Assembly: GCF_047495875.1 (NCBI RefSeq) | Contig: NC_092467.1 | Span: 27,311,066-27,375,065, forward strand | DNA length: 64,000 nt | DNA from: Pithys albifrons albifrons | Taxonomy: Eukaryota; Chordata; Aves; Passeriformes; Thamnophilidae | Reading direction: 5' to 3' | Part shown: positions 26,621-41,369 of the stretch, in pieces | Numbering within the stretch: the stretch's first letter is position 1 | Layout: the number at the start of each line of letters is the position of its first letter | Program-made: the position numbers and the translations under genes | Notes under the pieces: generated by a model | Database searches by the model: none | What the model saw: the letters and a program-made list of their open reading frames with translations, nothing else | Told to the model about the DNA's origin: nothing

Positions 26621-28859
26621 TTTTCCCTGATTTTTGTAAATCATTCCATTTCACCGTAGAGAGATATACAGATACAAACACACATACATGGAGCGTATGT
26701 AATTGAATACCATGGTAACTGCTCAATCAAAATAAATTTAATATAAAGTATATGTAAAGAAAAGCAGTGCAGTTTAAAAAATCCCATTGTTTCTGAGGCA
26801 GCCATATATGTTAGTGACCCCCAGAATTATTAAACAAACACAAAATCTAATAGCTGAGCTACTCACAAGATACAATATTGTCAAAATTCCTGCTTGGGGT
26901 TTCTCAGTCTAACAAATGACCCTATACAAAAATGCTTGTTTTGATTATGTCTCCTTTGCCTAAGCTACAAGGCTGGGTATAGTGACAGCTGCATCTGGGA
27001 GCAACTTAAAACAAATTTTATCTTAGTGGCACCTAATCCAGAGACTGGTACAAGCAGAATGGAAAAGTCGGTGTCAAAATTAAACAATGAAGGCTTTTCT
27101 AGGAATAGATGCTTTTTCCCTGCAGCTGTAAAAACCTTAAAACAATCCTACACCCCACTGTCTGGTCACGCAACTACCACAAAGCAAGGCATAAATTTTG
27201 ACACTTATTGCAAATATTTGCTGAGAGCTGCTATAACCCTTTTTAAAAACAGTAACAGGGATTTCTTGGGGGTGATTATGAGGCCATTTCATCCTTTAAA
27301 TGAGTGCAAGGCTCTTCAATTTATGCCCACAATTCTTGGTACAAAAACAAAAGAATAACTTTCCAAGTTCATGTTTTACACAGACAGAGGAACATAACAA
27401 AAAACCCCAGAAACAGGTTTACTGCAAGGATAGTGCTCTGAGGCACTGAGATGTGGAGAGGACAGAGACCAGCATTATTAATTCACAGTTGAAACAGCGA
27501 GTGTTTTGTTTGCACAGTAATTTCACAGCAAGGCAGAGCAGCACTATCCTTACACTGCTGCTTCAGGACTGCTGAGCATTTGGGTGCTGTAACCACAACT
27601 AATACCTTAAATATCCTAATCACTACACTGTGCAAAAAAATCACCTCTTCCTAATAAGTGAACACAGCGATGAAAACTTCGAGCTGAAATATAAACTCTT
27701 AGGAAACAACTTGTGTAACTCATTGAATGTAAGTAAATCCTCAGTTCCCAATTAAGTGAGCAATTTACAATGTCAAGAATGTAGTTACGCTCCCTATGAA
27801 CTGATGGGGATTTTAGATTAGCTTCTGTTGTGTATTTAGAAGTGATAGCACCAACATGATTTACATAAGTACAATATTTTCAAATATTTTCTCACCAAGC
27901 AAACACTAAAATTGTGAAGTGTTTCCTTTCTTACTCAAGTTAAAAAAAAAAATCAACTTTTCCAGAACAACAGTTCATTAGCACCTCACTATTTATAAGT
28001 ATAATTGGGTTGTTTGATGAGAAAACATGAGAGAACACTGTGCCTACTATAATTTGCACAAATACAAATTTCATTGTTTGAAAACAAATCAGCAATTCAA
28101 CGATTGTTTTTTTTAATATAAGTGTATATCATGCAATAATAGAAGTGATCATATTATAGTTAACACAGGATAGAAAGGTTAAACCATGTTCTAAACCACT
28201 TTAATTTACACGCTGTAAATTAATTTTTTTAATTGCAAAAAATGCTAACTTTAATTTTTCGTTTGTTATTCAACTAAGTATTATTTACACAGATAACAGT
28301 GCTATGATTTAGCTACAGAGTGCTGCTTTCCCACTTTAAATAGCACAGGAACTAGGGACAGAGCTGTTTAATATGTTCATAAAGCTGCTTAGGTTTTCTT
28401 GTCATTTCATGCTAACACCTTTTTAATAGCTAGCATTATGATAGAAGCCTTGCATGAAAATTCACCACCTGAAAAGTAAAACAGAGCAAATATTCAAAAT
28501 CAGAATAGCAAGCGACGGTTTTAATTGCAGTTTTTTAAAAATTCAGGACTTTAAATTAGGTCTTGATCCCCAAAATCCTTAGCATCCTTAAATTACATGA
28601 GCAAAGCCATTCCATTCAACATGATTACTCTAAAATAAGGACAACTCACATGACTGAGCATTTACATAGCTGAAGCCATAACCAAAATTATAACAATGAC
28701 TCCTCATTATTTTCAAATCCACATAAATTGATCCTCATCCTTCGAGAGTTTCTCTCCAATCCACCTACACTTACGGACAGAGTGTAAAGAGACAGAGAAG
28801 GAGGGAAAGGAAGAAAGAGATAAAAACACACACTAAACTACAAGCTGACAAACTGGAAG

Positions 28860-29010
28860 CTAACAGATGTGTGACTTCTAATTAGTCATAATAATCTGTG
28901 CTTCGACGCTATTGGAACCTGCCTCGCCTTCCCTTGCAAATCAAACAGCTTCCTTTGCAGTTTTCAACTCCGGGTGCTTCTAAATTTATTCAAGGAAAAA
29001 ACCTTGCTTT
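28860..29010. promoter_or_regulatory. Candidate conserved non-coding element
   Basis: TTCTAATTAGTCATAATAAT (homeobox core) is followed by CTTCGACGCTATTGG, GCCTCGCCTTCCC and TTGCAAATCAAAC. Retained CpGs within AT-rich intron suggest purifying selection or low methylation. Judged by eye. Confidence 0.3.
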
Positions 29011-29499
29011 CAGCAAATTTTAGATAAACTACAGTGATAACTTTATGAAAGGAAAATATTAAATTATAATTATCCTAAACAGACACAGTCTTGTGAAACT
29101 AACCCTACATTCACATGAAAATACAAAGCATTGACTATAATGAAGTTGATTCATCCTTGGACACAAAGCTTTACCACAGTAAACTCAGTCAACTGTTGCT
29201 CTTGCTTTTATATTCATAGTACTTAAATAGCGCACTTTAAAACAAAAAAAACTCCAATTGGCTTTTCATACATCCACCCTCCCCAAAAATAACGCACTTG
29301 AAAAACCCAAATGATATGAAAAGGCTTCAAGGCCTCTTTTCTCCTTTTCACAGCACTTTTTTTTATTTCTGTTTGCAGTAATCTGCCTTTCACTTTCTCA
29401 TTGCTACAGAACAAACGAGAAGGCTCAGCACTTTGAAAAGGGGGCTCAATGTGTAATGGGTCCACTAGAATTAATTTAGTTGCACCAAATCCATTGAGC

Positions 29500-29770
29500 A
29501 GTGAGGTTTTTTTCTCTTCTCAAATCATTTTGAGTCGGATGCAGCCCCCAGCCTTTGTAATTCTAGTAAAGCACTTAAAGTGCACAGTAGGTGTTCATCA
29601 GGACCATCTGGTCAAAAGCAAAACAAGCTGCTGATTTTGCCTTTGAATAGAATGAAGCAAGTGTGAATTAGTCTCTTCAATTAGCACTATTACAACCTGT
29701 CAAGTGCATATTGTAAAACAGGATTATTACAGTATTGGTCACCAGTGCAATTATTTACTCTCTGCCTTTT
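29500..29770. promoter_or_regulatory. Candidate conserved non-coding element
   Basis: The stretch is free of recognisable repeats and contains TTTTGAGTCGGATGC, GTAATTCTAG, GCACTTAAAGTGC (an NKX2-like AAGTG palindrome), TGTGAATTAG and TTCAATTAGCAC. It is dense in homeodomain-like words and has no supported coding frame. Judged by eye. Confidence 0.3.
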
Positions 29771-32700
29771 CTTGCATATAAAAATGTCCATGTTTACCGG
29801 TTTTTGATAACTGAAGATCGTTTCTTTAATGATATGCACGTCCAAACGCACCAAAACCAAATTACAGGTTATGAAACATATTCTGTCAGGAATATATTAA
29901 GTTGCATAATTAAGTGAGAAGTAGGTGCCCTTTCTTTATCTCTTCTTGCTGTTTCTGTTGCATGAAAAGAATAATAGTTATAGACCACTTTCAATACGTT
30001 ATCTTCGAAACACATCTCTACAGTCAGGTATTAAGATATTTTAAGTGCCTAATAAAGCTATCACTTTTGAACAGGTACATAAAAGGTATTTTCTCTTTAT
30101 TTCCCAAGAAACTTCCTTTTCATATAGTTCCCAACACATGACCAGTTACAAAAAGTTTATCAAGGATTTCTTTCAGCAAATACATTTTACTTTAGCAGTG
30201 TGCTGGTTTTCTATAATAGAAAGGCAAAAAACAAATCAAGAAGTTGATTTAGCTTTTTAAAAATAGATTTTTCTCTCCTTGTTCAGAAAGTCAAAGCCTG
30301 GTTTGCAGGCTGGTGCTCAGCAGAACACTGAGGCTGCCACAGTGATAGATGTTTAAATTATGAATACTGTTGTTACGACTCGTTATAAATTGAATATAAT
30401 TTTAACATGACAGATTTCTTTAAAAAACAAAGAAAATGTTCAAATTTCACAAAAACATTATACTGCTCTTGAGGACAATCAGTAATGCAATGTATTCTAC
30501 CAGTTTCTGTGATACCAAGAATATTTGAACAATAGAGCGATTGTGCACTCCTTATTAAATACCAGAAAGTGATAGTTACTGATTCATATTACAATAAGAA
30601 TAGTTTTCAACAATTTTAAAGCAAGTAAAAAGTATCATAATATAAAACAACTGTTTCTGAAATTGTTAATGTATGTACCATATTTGGATCTGTCCGTATT
30701 GTGGCAAATGTATTTTACTGTAATTACTTCGCTACAACATTAAAAGGAATAACATTATTTACAAATACATTTCATGTTCCTATGTCAGTGTCTGACCTTT
30801 ACTTTGAATGATCTCGTTCAACAACAATTAGCTTGAAAATATTTTGTTCAGATACCAAAAACAGATCTGAAAGAAGTACAAGACCTTTAGCTGGATTACT
30901 TTTCTGCCTGCTGCGGGTAATTCATCTGCTTACCTGCATTTTTATATTACATTTATTTCAGCCTTTTAAATAAGGCTTCTGCCTGCATGTTCATAAATGG
31001 TAGGTTAGCATCTTGTTTAACAATCATCCACTTATCAAAAAAGTTTTTAAAAAAACTCGTCACAAAGGATCTCAAACTGTCATTAGAGTCTGTCAACACA
31101 GAATTTACAGTTTATCCCAGCCCAGGCAGTTGTGTGCACAGATAGTTCCTCCTCCTGCCTGGAGTGCTATTGGATACATTGCTTTGCATATTCCACCTCA
31201 GTCAGTAAGTCTGCAGGGAACAGAGAACAAATATATTACCTAGCACAGGTGACAGGGATGCTGAGCAGGCAGCCCCTGTTTGGGTATTGGCTGAAGGAGC
31301 AGAATAAAGAGCAGAGGCAGCTCTGCAGAGACAGCCAGTACTGAAGGACCCACCTTCTTAGCATTGTTTGCACAGATTTTATGTTTTACTGAGAATTATA
31401 GTGCCCAGTACATGCTCTACACAGTATTCTCAACTGGAATCTCCAGCAGGTACAAAATAAAATCACCAATCTCGGAGAGGACTAAGGGTTCTGCATATTT
31501 AACTCACCCACCCTTGTGTACACTGGATATTTCTGTAATCCTGCACACAGGAATCACAAAAAAGCTTCAGAGTCTACAGCAAAAGTAAAATAGACAAATG
31601 TAAACTCCTTGTTTTTAAGGGAGCCATCCAGTGTGTTAACAATGTTTGGGGTTTTTTCCCTTGGCACTGACTAAAACAAGAAGTGTGGAGCACACTATTG
31701 TGACAAGAACTCAAACGCATTAAGTTTTCCACAAATTAGTTTGTCTGCTCCAGGATCAGAATATAAACTTGCTTTCCCTGAAACATTTAAATTTTGCCCT
31801 CTCTGAAAAGGGCAGTCCTCCATTTCTGTCAGATAATGTAACTACAACTTGCAAAAATGAAAAGTAGTAGAAATATTCAATTCTAAATGAGAACAAGTTG
31901 GGAAGAATAGATAGAAAAGAAATTGTCTTGAATGTGGTAATGCCTTGTAATAATTTAGCACACAGCTTCTCAAAGCTAAGGTTAAAAATTCTCTCAAATT
32001 ACAGACAGCCTCCACAAATTACGTTAGCAGAATAAAGAGGAAATTTTTTGACAGAAAACTCCTTTTCAGTATTGTATCAGGAGTTCAATTTGTTAGAATT
32101 GTCCTTATTTAACTATCAAATACCCGAGAAACATATTCATTTACAGACTACAAACTGGTACGAAATGCACTAATTTCCACTTTAAAATGCAGATCATGGA
32201 AAAAAGTAACCATGATATTTCCCAGAACAGTATCTGCCCAGAATTAATTTAATACTGCAATTTTACAAGAAAGAACAGATGTCAGAAACCTGTGACACAG
32301 ATTAATTTGCAATTTAGACCATCATGTTATCATTAACTTTCCAAGTTAACTACTGCCCTGCTCAACTCAAAAAAAAACTTAAAAAATCGAATATCCAGAA
32401 TTTTTTACAAGTTTTGTTTAATTTTTTATTACATTTCCAAATATTCTGTATAAACTCATAATCCCACAACAATGTAACTGAATGTAAATTATATTAAGCT
32501 GAAAAATTAAAAATTAATATGTAAACAGTTACAAATTTAGAAAAGGCATGGTTAAAAAAAACCCGAAGGCATCTTCAAGTACCATCCAAAATTCAACTAT
32601 TAAATTAATATGCACACAATTGTGGATGCAGACATGAGCACTACAGCTTCAGGCTTCTTTCAGAGAATTTTTTGTCACATTGTTTTCCCATGAAACACCA

Positions 32701-33439
32701 TGATTTCTTTGAAAATAAAATTCATCCAAAAATCACTTACTATTAAACATGCATTCTAAACAATAAAAAAAGACAACAGAGAACTGAAGAAACAGCAGTT
32801 TAGAAAAGCACAGCTAAGAGCTCGCTGGATTTTGCATTTAATCCATTGCAAAATATTTCTGAGTTTTGAACGGGTGCTGGGGTTGAGGTTTTGGTGTGAG
32901 TTTGGGGGTTTTTTGAGACACTTCAAAAAAATATCTATTACTTAAAATTCACAGTCCCAATAATAACAACAAACTGAACAACTAACCCTGGAAAGACAGT
33001 TGCACACAACTGTGGCAAGAAGCAGAACATCTCTAGAATTTTAAATATTTCTTTTAATAATTGATGTAGTCATTTTGAATCTTTCTGCATAGGGTATAGC
33101 GTGTGAGTAGATTGCATTAACACTGCTTAAACATTTCAACTTGTCAGTATGGCCAAGTCGATTTCTGAAATATTTGCAGTATTTTCCCATCGAAACAGTA
33201 ATAAAGGTAGAATAAATATATGCCACTGCTTTATAATCACTGAACATTAATGAATATTTTATGTCTTTTTAAATCTCCCTGTTTAATTTAAAAGGGTGAA
33301 ATTAAGTCTCCTCCCTGCAATATGCCAATTATCTGTAAATCAAACAATAACTTGGCCATTATACTCCTTTTTGTTAATATACCAGAAGCTAATTTGAAAA
33401 CACTGAGCAGCATTTTTAGGGAATAATTGAATAGTCCTT

Positions 33440-33454
33440 CCTGCCCTCTTGTGG
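33440..33454 (-). promoter_or_regulatory. CTCF-like core motif
   Basis: The minus strand reads CCACAAGAGGGCAGG, about one mismatch from the CTCF core consensus. It is in the large FAF1 intron, near its 5' splice side, and in the same orientation as the motif at 42294-42308. Binding is inferred from the motif only. Confidence 0.45.
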
Positions 33455-35403
33455 TTGGCAACTGCATCTCACACCCAGCTCCTCCAGCATTACAAAAATA
33501 CACCAGCAGGAAAGTAAACTATTAATTTGTTGAAGTGCGAACAAGAGTGAAGGGAAAAAAAAATCTAACAGTCCCTGGAGACGATGGAGACAAAGGAGAG
33601 AAGGAAAGATATCACTGATTCCTCCAAATCACCAAGACTAACCAGACTGATTCATCAATCATTTGTTACAATGATCACTCTATGCTAAAAGGAAAAAAAA
33701 ATTAAATTAAGAAGCCATTAGGGAGGTAACATACAAAACAGTGCTTGTTTTGTATAATTAGACAAATGTTCAGCAACCCTTTTACCTCGGCAAATCCCCA
33801 GGGATCTCCAGGAGACTTTGCACAGACACAAATATTCACCTGTTCAGCATCAGCTGCACAAGAAGGACCAGAGAGTTTTTTTTGTTTCAGCCTCTGAAAT
33901 GGTCTTCAGAACTTTACACACTCTCCTGGAGGTAATACTTAGATACAAGAAAGGCAGGGAAAGGTTTGCTGCTCGTGCTGGTTATGGGGTGATAAGGGTT
34001 TTTTATTTCAGTTGTTTAGTGGGGAAAAATCATAACTTACTTTTAAATTATATTGACTTAATATTGTTAACACGTTGACTGTAACCTGCCACTAACAACA
34101 AACAAGAAAACTTCAGTGCATGTAAAGGCAGCTGAGATTCCCCTGTCACAGCTTTCTGGTTCCTTTAAGCCACTTAAGACCCTCCAGACAAGAAATAATT
34201 AATAGAGCATAGATAAAGACATACAGACAATATATATGTATGTATTTCCTTTTAGAATCTCACCATTTTAAAATTAAAGCCACATATTTTGATCATTTAT
34301 TTCTATAAACATTCAAATTCTTTTTAACTGTAAAGAGTCAGAGCTCAGCCCCTCAAAAATCAAACTGCTGTAAATTTTTTTATTTGTATTACCCCAAAAT
34401 AGAAATTACTATAGTAAGTTTAAAAATAAAAAGGATGAAACAGGCTTTCACGCAGGTGAAAGATCAGAATTTAAATCTTAAGAATTACAATACTGACAAT
34501 GAAAACAGTTAATGATCATTTTTCATTGTGGCACTGCTCCCAAAGCTAACATTACAGAACTTAAATTAGTTCTATCTACAATGTCAGCATGTGACATGAA
34601 AAACTTCAACAAAATCTGTTCCACCCCAAAAGACTGAGAGAAGTGTCAGACCAATAATAGCAAACATACATTTAATTTGAAAAAGCAAACATTTTATCTT
34701 AATGTTTTGTAATGTGAATTTTGAAAATTCACATTTCTAGGTTGTTTGTCATGTTTCCAGAAGGCAGTGAGTTATATGGAAAATAACATCCAAAACATCT
34801 GGCATTAGACATACCATGGAGCACTTGACAACAATCTTTGTTTTAGAAAGGAGTTTAAAAAAAAAGCAAGAGACTGCTTGTTCTAAATTCAGAGTCCAGA
34901 AGAGATATTTGTTCCTATAGGACTTAATTCTGACAAAGTTCTCTCCAATATCACCCCTTGCTGGCCATTCCACAGAATGGCAGCAATGCCCATCATACAC
35001 AAACCCACTTGGCTCCCAAGCCAGCAAGACTTACAGCTCTCCAACAGCAACCAGTAATGGTTGAGGTGCCTATAAAATGGAGATATAGCTGGTTAAAAGA
35101 AGGGAAGGCAGAGGGAGCTTCAAAGGGCTTAAAGATAAAATGCAATTTGAATAACTCAATAAACACTTATTGTGTATTTTGCTACTACAATGCAAAAAGA
35201 AACATCCTTTCTGTATAAATTAAAAGAAAACCTTTCTATTGACCAAATTACAGCAATCTTGATGATCCAGTCGGTTAAAAAAAAAAGAGAGAGACTAATA
35301 AAATGAAGGAATATCCATCAAGACCATGCAAAACCTCTTTTAACAGAGCTGGCATTAGCTGTAATGAGCTACATTTATTCTTTAGCTGTGAAACAGCACT
35401 CAC

Positions 35404-35509
35404 CTCCTGAATGGTACTGCTTCCTGAGAAGTTGAGGTTGTACTCCTGCTGCACTTCTCGATGGGTGACAATCAGCATGAAGTTTTGATTTAATGACTCC
35501 TGCAGGGCC
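35404..35509 (-). CDS. FAF1: FAF1 internal exon, UBL1-UBL2 junction and start of UBL2 (about residues 184-219)
   Basis: This 106-nt minus-strand exon encodes ALQESLNQNFMLIVTHREV and continues through QQEYNLNFSGSSTIQE, the start of the second ubiquitin-like domain of FAF1. The acceptor is TTTCAG before GGCCCTGCAG, and the donor is GTGAGT (rc of 35398-35403). It enters with one base that completes a glycine codon begun in the exon at 43679-43767, and it leaves in phase 0. The region overlaps the part of FAF1 reported to bind death-effector-domain proteins (about residues 181-381 in human). From memory, the human protein reads IITHREVQREYN where this has IVTHREVQQEYN. A 31.8-kb intron separates it from the next exon. 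Skipping this exon alone would shift the frame. Confidence 0.97.
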
Positions 35510-38500
35510 CTGAAACGGTTGAAAGAAAAACAAGAAAATCAGGGATAAGCATGTTATAGCTTGTTTTACAGTTAGATGCAAAAACCCCAGGGTACCCTAA
35601 ACTCTACACAGACAAGCCCAGGCACAACATTATCATCTCTCTTTTCACTCTTAAATGCAAGGAAGCATGCTGAGAATGACCAAAGGCCATTCCTGAACTC
35701 CTTCCTTAATAAGCCCTTAAAGCTCTTCTAATGTTAAGTATTCTCAAACTCAAGAGAGTCACATTATCTCCACAACCATTGGGTGTATTTAGCACTCGTA
35801 ATGCCATTAATACCAGGCTTGTCAGCATATTGATGACCAGACAAAATACCAAGCTATGATGCACATTAAGAACTGATGGTAAGTAGAACAAGGCAAAGCA
35901 CACTCTCGCTTCCCCAGGGTTACCTGAACCAGAAACCAAATGGAAATTCTTCCACCTAGTTTCATTCAAAGCACATAAACCCAGCTAATTAGAACTTGAA
36001 AAGTAACCCCACCAAAATTCTTGTGTGGGTATTGAACATTTAGAAGTTAGTTCTGCTCATATTGTTATAAATGTACATTACAGAGGTTTCAATCATAAGA
36101 AATAATAATAAAAAAATCTTAAGATACAGTTTAAACAGACCAACTACATGTTTATGTCGTCACAGACTTGGGAGTTTTGCTGATTTTCCTGGGAATAAAA
36201 CATCTGGATTTAAAAAAGGCATCCTGTTTACTTAATTAGGTACAAAATTATGCAGCTACCTACTTTTCAAAATAGCAGGGAGGTCTTAAGTCACAGACAC
36301 AGCAATTATGGCTGTGTACACTCTTCCACAGGCTACAAAACTGCAGCAATGTTGTACCAGAGCTATTGTTTCTAAACAATATTTATGCAGATTGGACCTG
36401 TACAATGGCATATGAAATTAAATTGGTCTTATTCTTTGTTTTGTTATCACAGACACTTAAAAGAATGACAGATTGTGACATTTTTCTTGACATCTTCCCA
36501 ATTCCATGACACTCCAGCAGGCCATTCCTCTTAGCAATAAAGCACAAATTCTGAATGCAGGTCAGCACAGCTGTATCTTACAATACAAGAAGACTAAATT
36601 ATTTGAGACTTAATTTGTTAGTTTTAACTCCTACTCCTGTTACTGCATTTTTTCTGCTCTGATGCAAGGAACTCATACAACGCTCACTGGATGCTTTAGG
36701 AAGAGATGCACAATTTGCTTGAACATCTCAAGGACGTTTACCTTACTAAAATATCTTCACTCGGTAACTTAGTATGGCTTCCGTGACAGCTTAATAATCA
36801 CAAACTACAAGTTCCATTTCTTGTCTTTTATGGGTTTGTAATATGAAAATACATATAACTCATTGTCAATGCTAAGTATGATCATGTTGCACAAGAGATA
36901 TTACAAATGTAACTGAAGTAATCTATGCTGAATGTGAAGTTTTCTGCACTCATCACAAAATCTTTTAAGAAAAGGGCTAAAAAATTTTTAAATACTTAAC
37001 AGTCCTTCAAAAGAAAGAAAAAAGAGTCCTGAAAAGTTGTATGCCTGTTTTCAAAGGTAATTCTGATTTGATTTAAGTTTCACATCTCCATAACCATATT
37101 TTCTTTTGGCAAATGTTCAGTAGCTACTAAAACATCCTGCTGTGCTTTTTCAGATTCTGATTTTTTGCTTGTTTTCAGCAAATACTGGAGGCAAATGACA
37201 TATTTAATTGCTCTGAAAACATTAGTCACAGCATATGTGAATGGCTCTGGATTCCACACAGACTCACACAAGGCTCTGTTATAGCTAATTTTGACTCTGA
37301 AAAATCTGTCGATGCCAACTGATAACATGACTCATGTTTTCATTCTGTAATTGATGGAAACATAGAAGGAAACAGCCCAGTCCAGTCAAACCCTCAATCT
37401 CTGCAGTTCTACATGATACAAAACACCTCAGTGCTACCCAAAATACAGAAGGCTAACAAAAAGCTCATAGGAAAGGTTTTTCACTTGTGACAGCAGGAAG
37501 CATTTAGGAAAGGAAAAAATACTCTTCAAACAAAGTTAATCTAAATGATGTGCCTAAAAGTTAAAAGCCTTAATTTTTGAAGTAACTAACAATTTTGACA
37601 CCTCTGTTTCTGGGATTTCTAAGCAACACAAGCTGAATGTTGTTAACAAGCAAATTCTCAGTACATATTCATAGACAGGCAGAATGAAAGAAGAGGCTGA
37701 AAATTAAGCTGGCAAAAAAAACCCCAAAACTACAAAAAACTGAAGAAAAATTGCGTTTGAAAATGTTATCAAATAAAGTGCATGGTTAATTGTTCATGTT
37801 TTCTTCTTCTTTCTTGTTATAGAAAAATAACATAATAAGGAATATTACTTCTGCTTACACAGAAATTTAGTGGTCTATTGATCTAGTCCTTTGAGCTCCT
37901 ACATCAAAATCTCACATGGTCTGTGAGTTGTGAGACTTGGACGATGTACCCTAGAAAGGGAAAGGAGGGGAGGAATAGATGGCACATCCACTGGGGTTGG
38001 TACCAGTGTTGGCTCCTCTGGGGATGGGGTTGATTTGAACCCTCAGCTGCACAGCCAGAGGTGCCAGTCCCTCTCAGACTCATTTCCTCCAGCAACTGGG
38101 GATGTAGATCCCCCCAAATTATTTGTGCCAAAATATACCACGCCCTAGTATCATGTTTTCAGCCATTAAGACTATGATAGAATTTGCAATATAACAGTAT
38201 CTAAAGGAAACTTCTCACTGACAATAAGCTGAAGCTTATTTTTATTTCTTTTTAGGTCCACATAAGTGTATTGAGAAGACTGATTTTGAATACAATGCAC
38301 ATTTCATAAACTTTGGCTTCAAGTTTACAGATGTTTAATTCTCCTACAAATGTTATTAGTTGACTCCAATCTCCCAGATCAAATATCTGCATTTAAAGGA
38401 AAAAGAAGTCAGGGCCAAACTCCAAGTCCCTCTAAAGTCAAAACAGATTTTCTTTTCTCTTCTTTTTTTTTTGTTTTGTTGCCATCAGCACTAAGAGAAT

Positions 38501-41369
38501 TTTATTAATCTGAGAATGAATTAGTGGGAGAAGAAAACCAAATTCTAGAAACAGGACTAAAGTAGGCCACTCTTGCCAGCACCATTTTCCCCCTAACGCA
38601 AACCCCAGCCTTCAAAAGCATTTGCTGATAGGTGATATACTACTATTGCAACTTTTTAACCTCAGCTGAATGATTATACATACACTATTCAGCACAGGAG
38701 GCAAGGGAACCTGCATTTTTGAGCACCAATCCCCCATCTGAGGTACTCTGCCAACACTCAAAAAATAAGTTCAAGAACAGACAAAAGAAAATAGACCTCA
38801 GCATGGTCATTGCTCTGACCAGTTCTAGCAAGAGACTTGAACATATAAAACATAGACCACATTTGTTCTATCTACAGTCGAGTGATTGCTTTAATGCTTT
38901 GATTTTTGTTGTAATACTTTGCCTTTTATAACATTTTACTTTGAAATTTTAGTCATATATTTCAAAATTTGAGACCAAAAATATATCCTTAATCAATGAC
39001 CAGTAAATGCTCCATTTCATTTCAGTTTTGTGAAATACATTCTGTATTTCCCATCAGGCAATTTCTTTCTCAGATATTTTCCCCCAAAATCTCTGATTTT
39101 TATATAAATAGGTATGACACAAAGTAATTAACATTTCCATTTTAAACTTACAGATTTATACAAGCTCATGTCAACAGAAGTCCAAATTTACTGTAATTAC
39201 AGATTATTTACATTAAAACAAAATAAGAAATCAGTATGTAAATGTAATGTTTGTTGTAGCTAATGCAGCAGGAGGTGGTAGATTAGGTTCAAACAGCAAT
39301 CAGTTGGCAAATCTGGCTAACATGTAAATGAGCAGAAACCCCTTTGTTTACATTCTATTGCATTTTAAACTTCAGGATTTTTAAACTGTCTCATGAGCAG
39401 ATGTGAAAATAAAACATTAATCTTGCCATTCTTATGGAAGCCCTCAAAGTAACTAAAGCAAGGCACTGGTCCTGTCCAGCTAAAGAGACAATACTAATGA
39501 TTCCAGCTCAGGTGACATCAAGCTTAATTAAAACTCTGCTACAGTTGATAACACACAACAAGACACTGTGGCCCCAGCTCACTGCTCTGCAACAATCTAA
39601 AGCACTCACCAATATATGGACCCAGGGCTTGAAAGCTGGGGGTTGTGAGGGTTTTTCCTATCCACACAGATAATTACACTTCTTAAATAAGTTACAATTG
39701 CTTAGCAAAAATACATTATTTCTAATAATCTGCAAGGTATGCACCTGGGCTTTTAATAGTTTTCAACTTTCCAATGATTCATCAGTGTAATAAAGTATCC
39801 AAGACTTTCTGCTATTTAGCATAAAAAGTATAAATATAAAATACATTACAGCCATTAAAATGACAACAGGAAAACAACTGATAAAAAGCATCTCCCAGGA
39901 CCCACAGGATAAAGAGGAGGGACAATCTGGATGACCCAACTCCATGGCCAGACTCATGCCCACGCTTTTGATGCGTCTTCTTGCATTCTCCTAAACCTAT
40001 TTCCTGAACTGGGTATTGTCAGCTTTCAAGAAGCATCCAAGGCAACAAAGGGAAGGAACTGCACACTGAGGAAGAGATTAATCCAATCTGACAAAGCTGG
40101 TGCAAGGGATTTCTCCCCTTGGATGATTAAGTGATGGACATTCCTTCGCATCTTTCCTTTTAAGACTGTTTCCCAAAGGAAATCATGTTCTTCTCCATCC
40201 ATCTGCCCATTCTGGTAACCTTTGAAGAAAGTCACTGGTTTTAAGGAGGTCTGGCAGTGTTAGAAAGGTCTCCAACATTGGGCATAAATCAACAGGCAGG
40301 TAGAGGAAAGGCACCCAAATTACCCCCCACCCCAGTAAAAGTCTGCATGACAAGTGTAGTATTTTATCCTCCATCCAGCTGACCCCTGGCCAAAGATCTC
40401 AGAACTACACATGGCATATGATTTCACCTTTCCTTTGATATTACCTAACTGCCAGCTGAAGAACAGAGGCAGGGCAGGCAGATACTCTGTGCAAGGGGAA
40501 AAATATTACACAGGTGCTACAAAATACACAAGAAGAACTGGAGGCAGCATCGGAGGTAGGTGAGATCACGGGAAGCATGGAGGGAGCAGGCTGAGTTACT
40601 GCAGCAGCTGGGATGAGGCAGGAATTCACTAGAAATCAGATTTCATTACATCCACACCTCACAGAACACGTGGTTATTGTTCTGGATATCGTGCATGGAT
40701 AAGAATGGCTTTGCCACTCAAAGTTTGTGGAAGCAGGGTGGGAATGTACCTGTGTTATTTGACATTTAAATTTAATCTTTACACCTCAATTTAATAGCAT
40801 GCAGTAGTAATTCACTGGGTTTCTATTACCTAAAACAGCTTTAGATAGGCCACTGATGAATGAAGATACCCTGGGAGATTTTTATTTGTTTAAACTGCAG
40901 GATCGCTTTGCCATTACATTTAGATGCTGGTTTTAAGTCAGTACCAGGTTAAGTCCTTTCAGTCTGTCACAATAAACTTCAATGCCTACATACCAATATG
41001 TTGGACAAGGATGTTTCAGACACTGTTCTGCCTCAGTGTAAAGAACAGGCACAAACTGGAGCATATAGAGTTCAGACTAGACTGTTCCTTTTAAGAAGAG
41101 CATATAGATAAAATATCACATATTGGAATCTCAGGCTTTTCAAGTATCACTTTCTGGAGATATTCAAATCACAACTATTTACCTCTAGTTTAAAATAGAA
41201 GGCATTTGAAGAAAACAACAGATGAACTCACAAAGTAAAGGCAAAGTTCTTCAACATCCATTAATAATAGATGTGAGCAAGATGCTTTTAAAAATTGTGG
41301 GTAACAATCTAATCTGAATAATAACTGACCTAACAGTAGGCAGTAAACAGTGTAACTGGGTTTGGTACA

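Larger units (their letters stand above)
3587..35403 (-). other. FAF1: FAF1 large intron, 31.8 kb
   Basis: The intron runs between phase-0 exon ends, with a GTGAGT donor (rc of 35398-35403) and a GCCAG acceptor (rc of 3587-3591). It makes up half of the window. It holds a CR1 3' fragment (4555-4691), a solo LTR (4967-5493), a GC-rich patch (20500-20775), a CTCF-like motif (33440-33454) and several low-repeat stretches that read like constrained non-coding DNA, listed separately. Elsewhere it is unremarkable AT-rich sequence with short A/T runs. No exon of another gene was supported. Confidence 0.85.
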
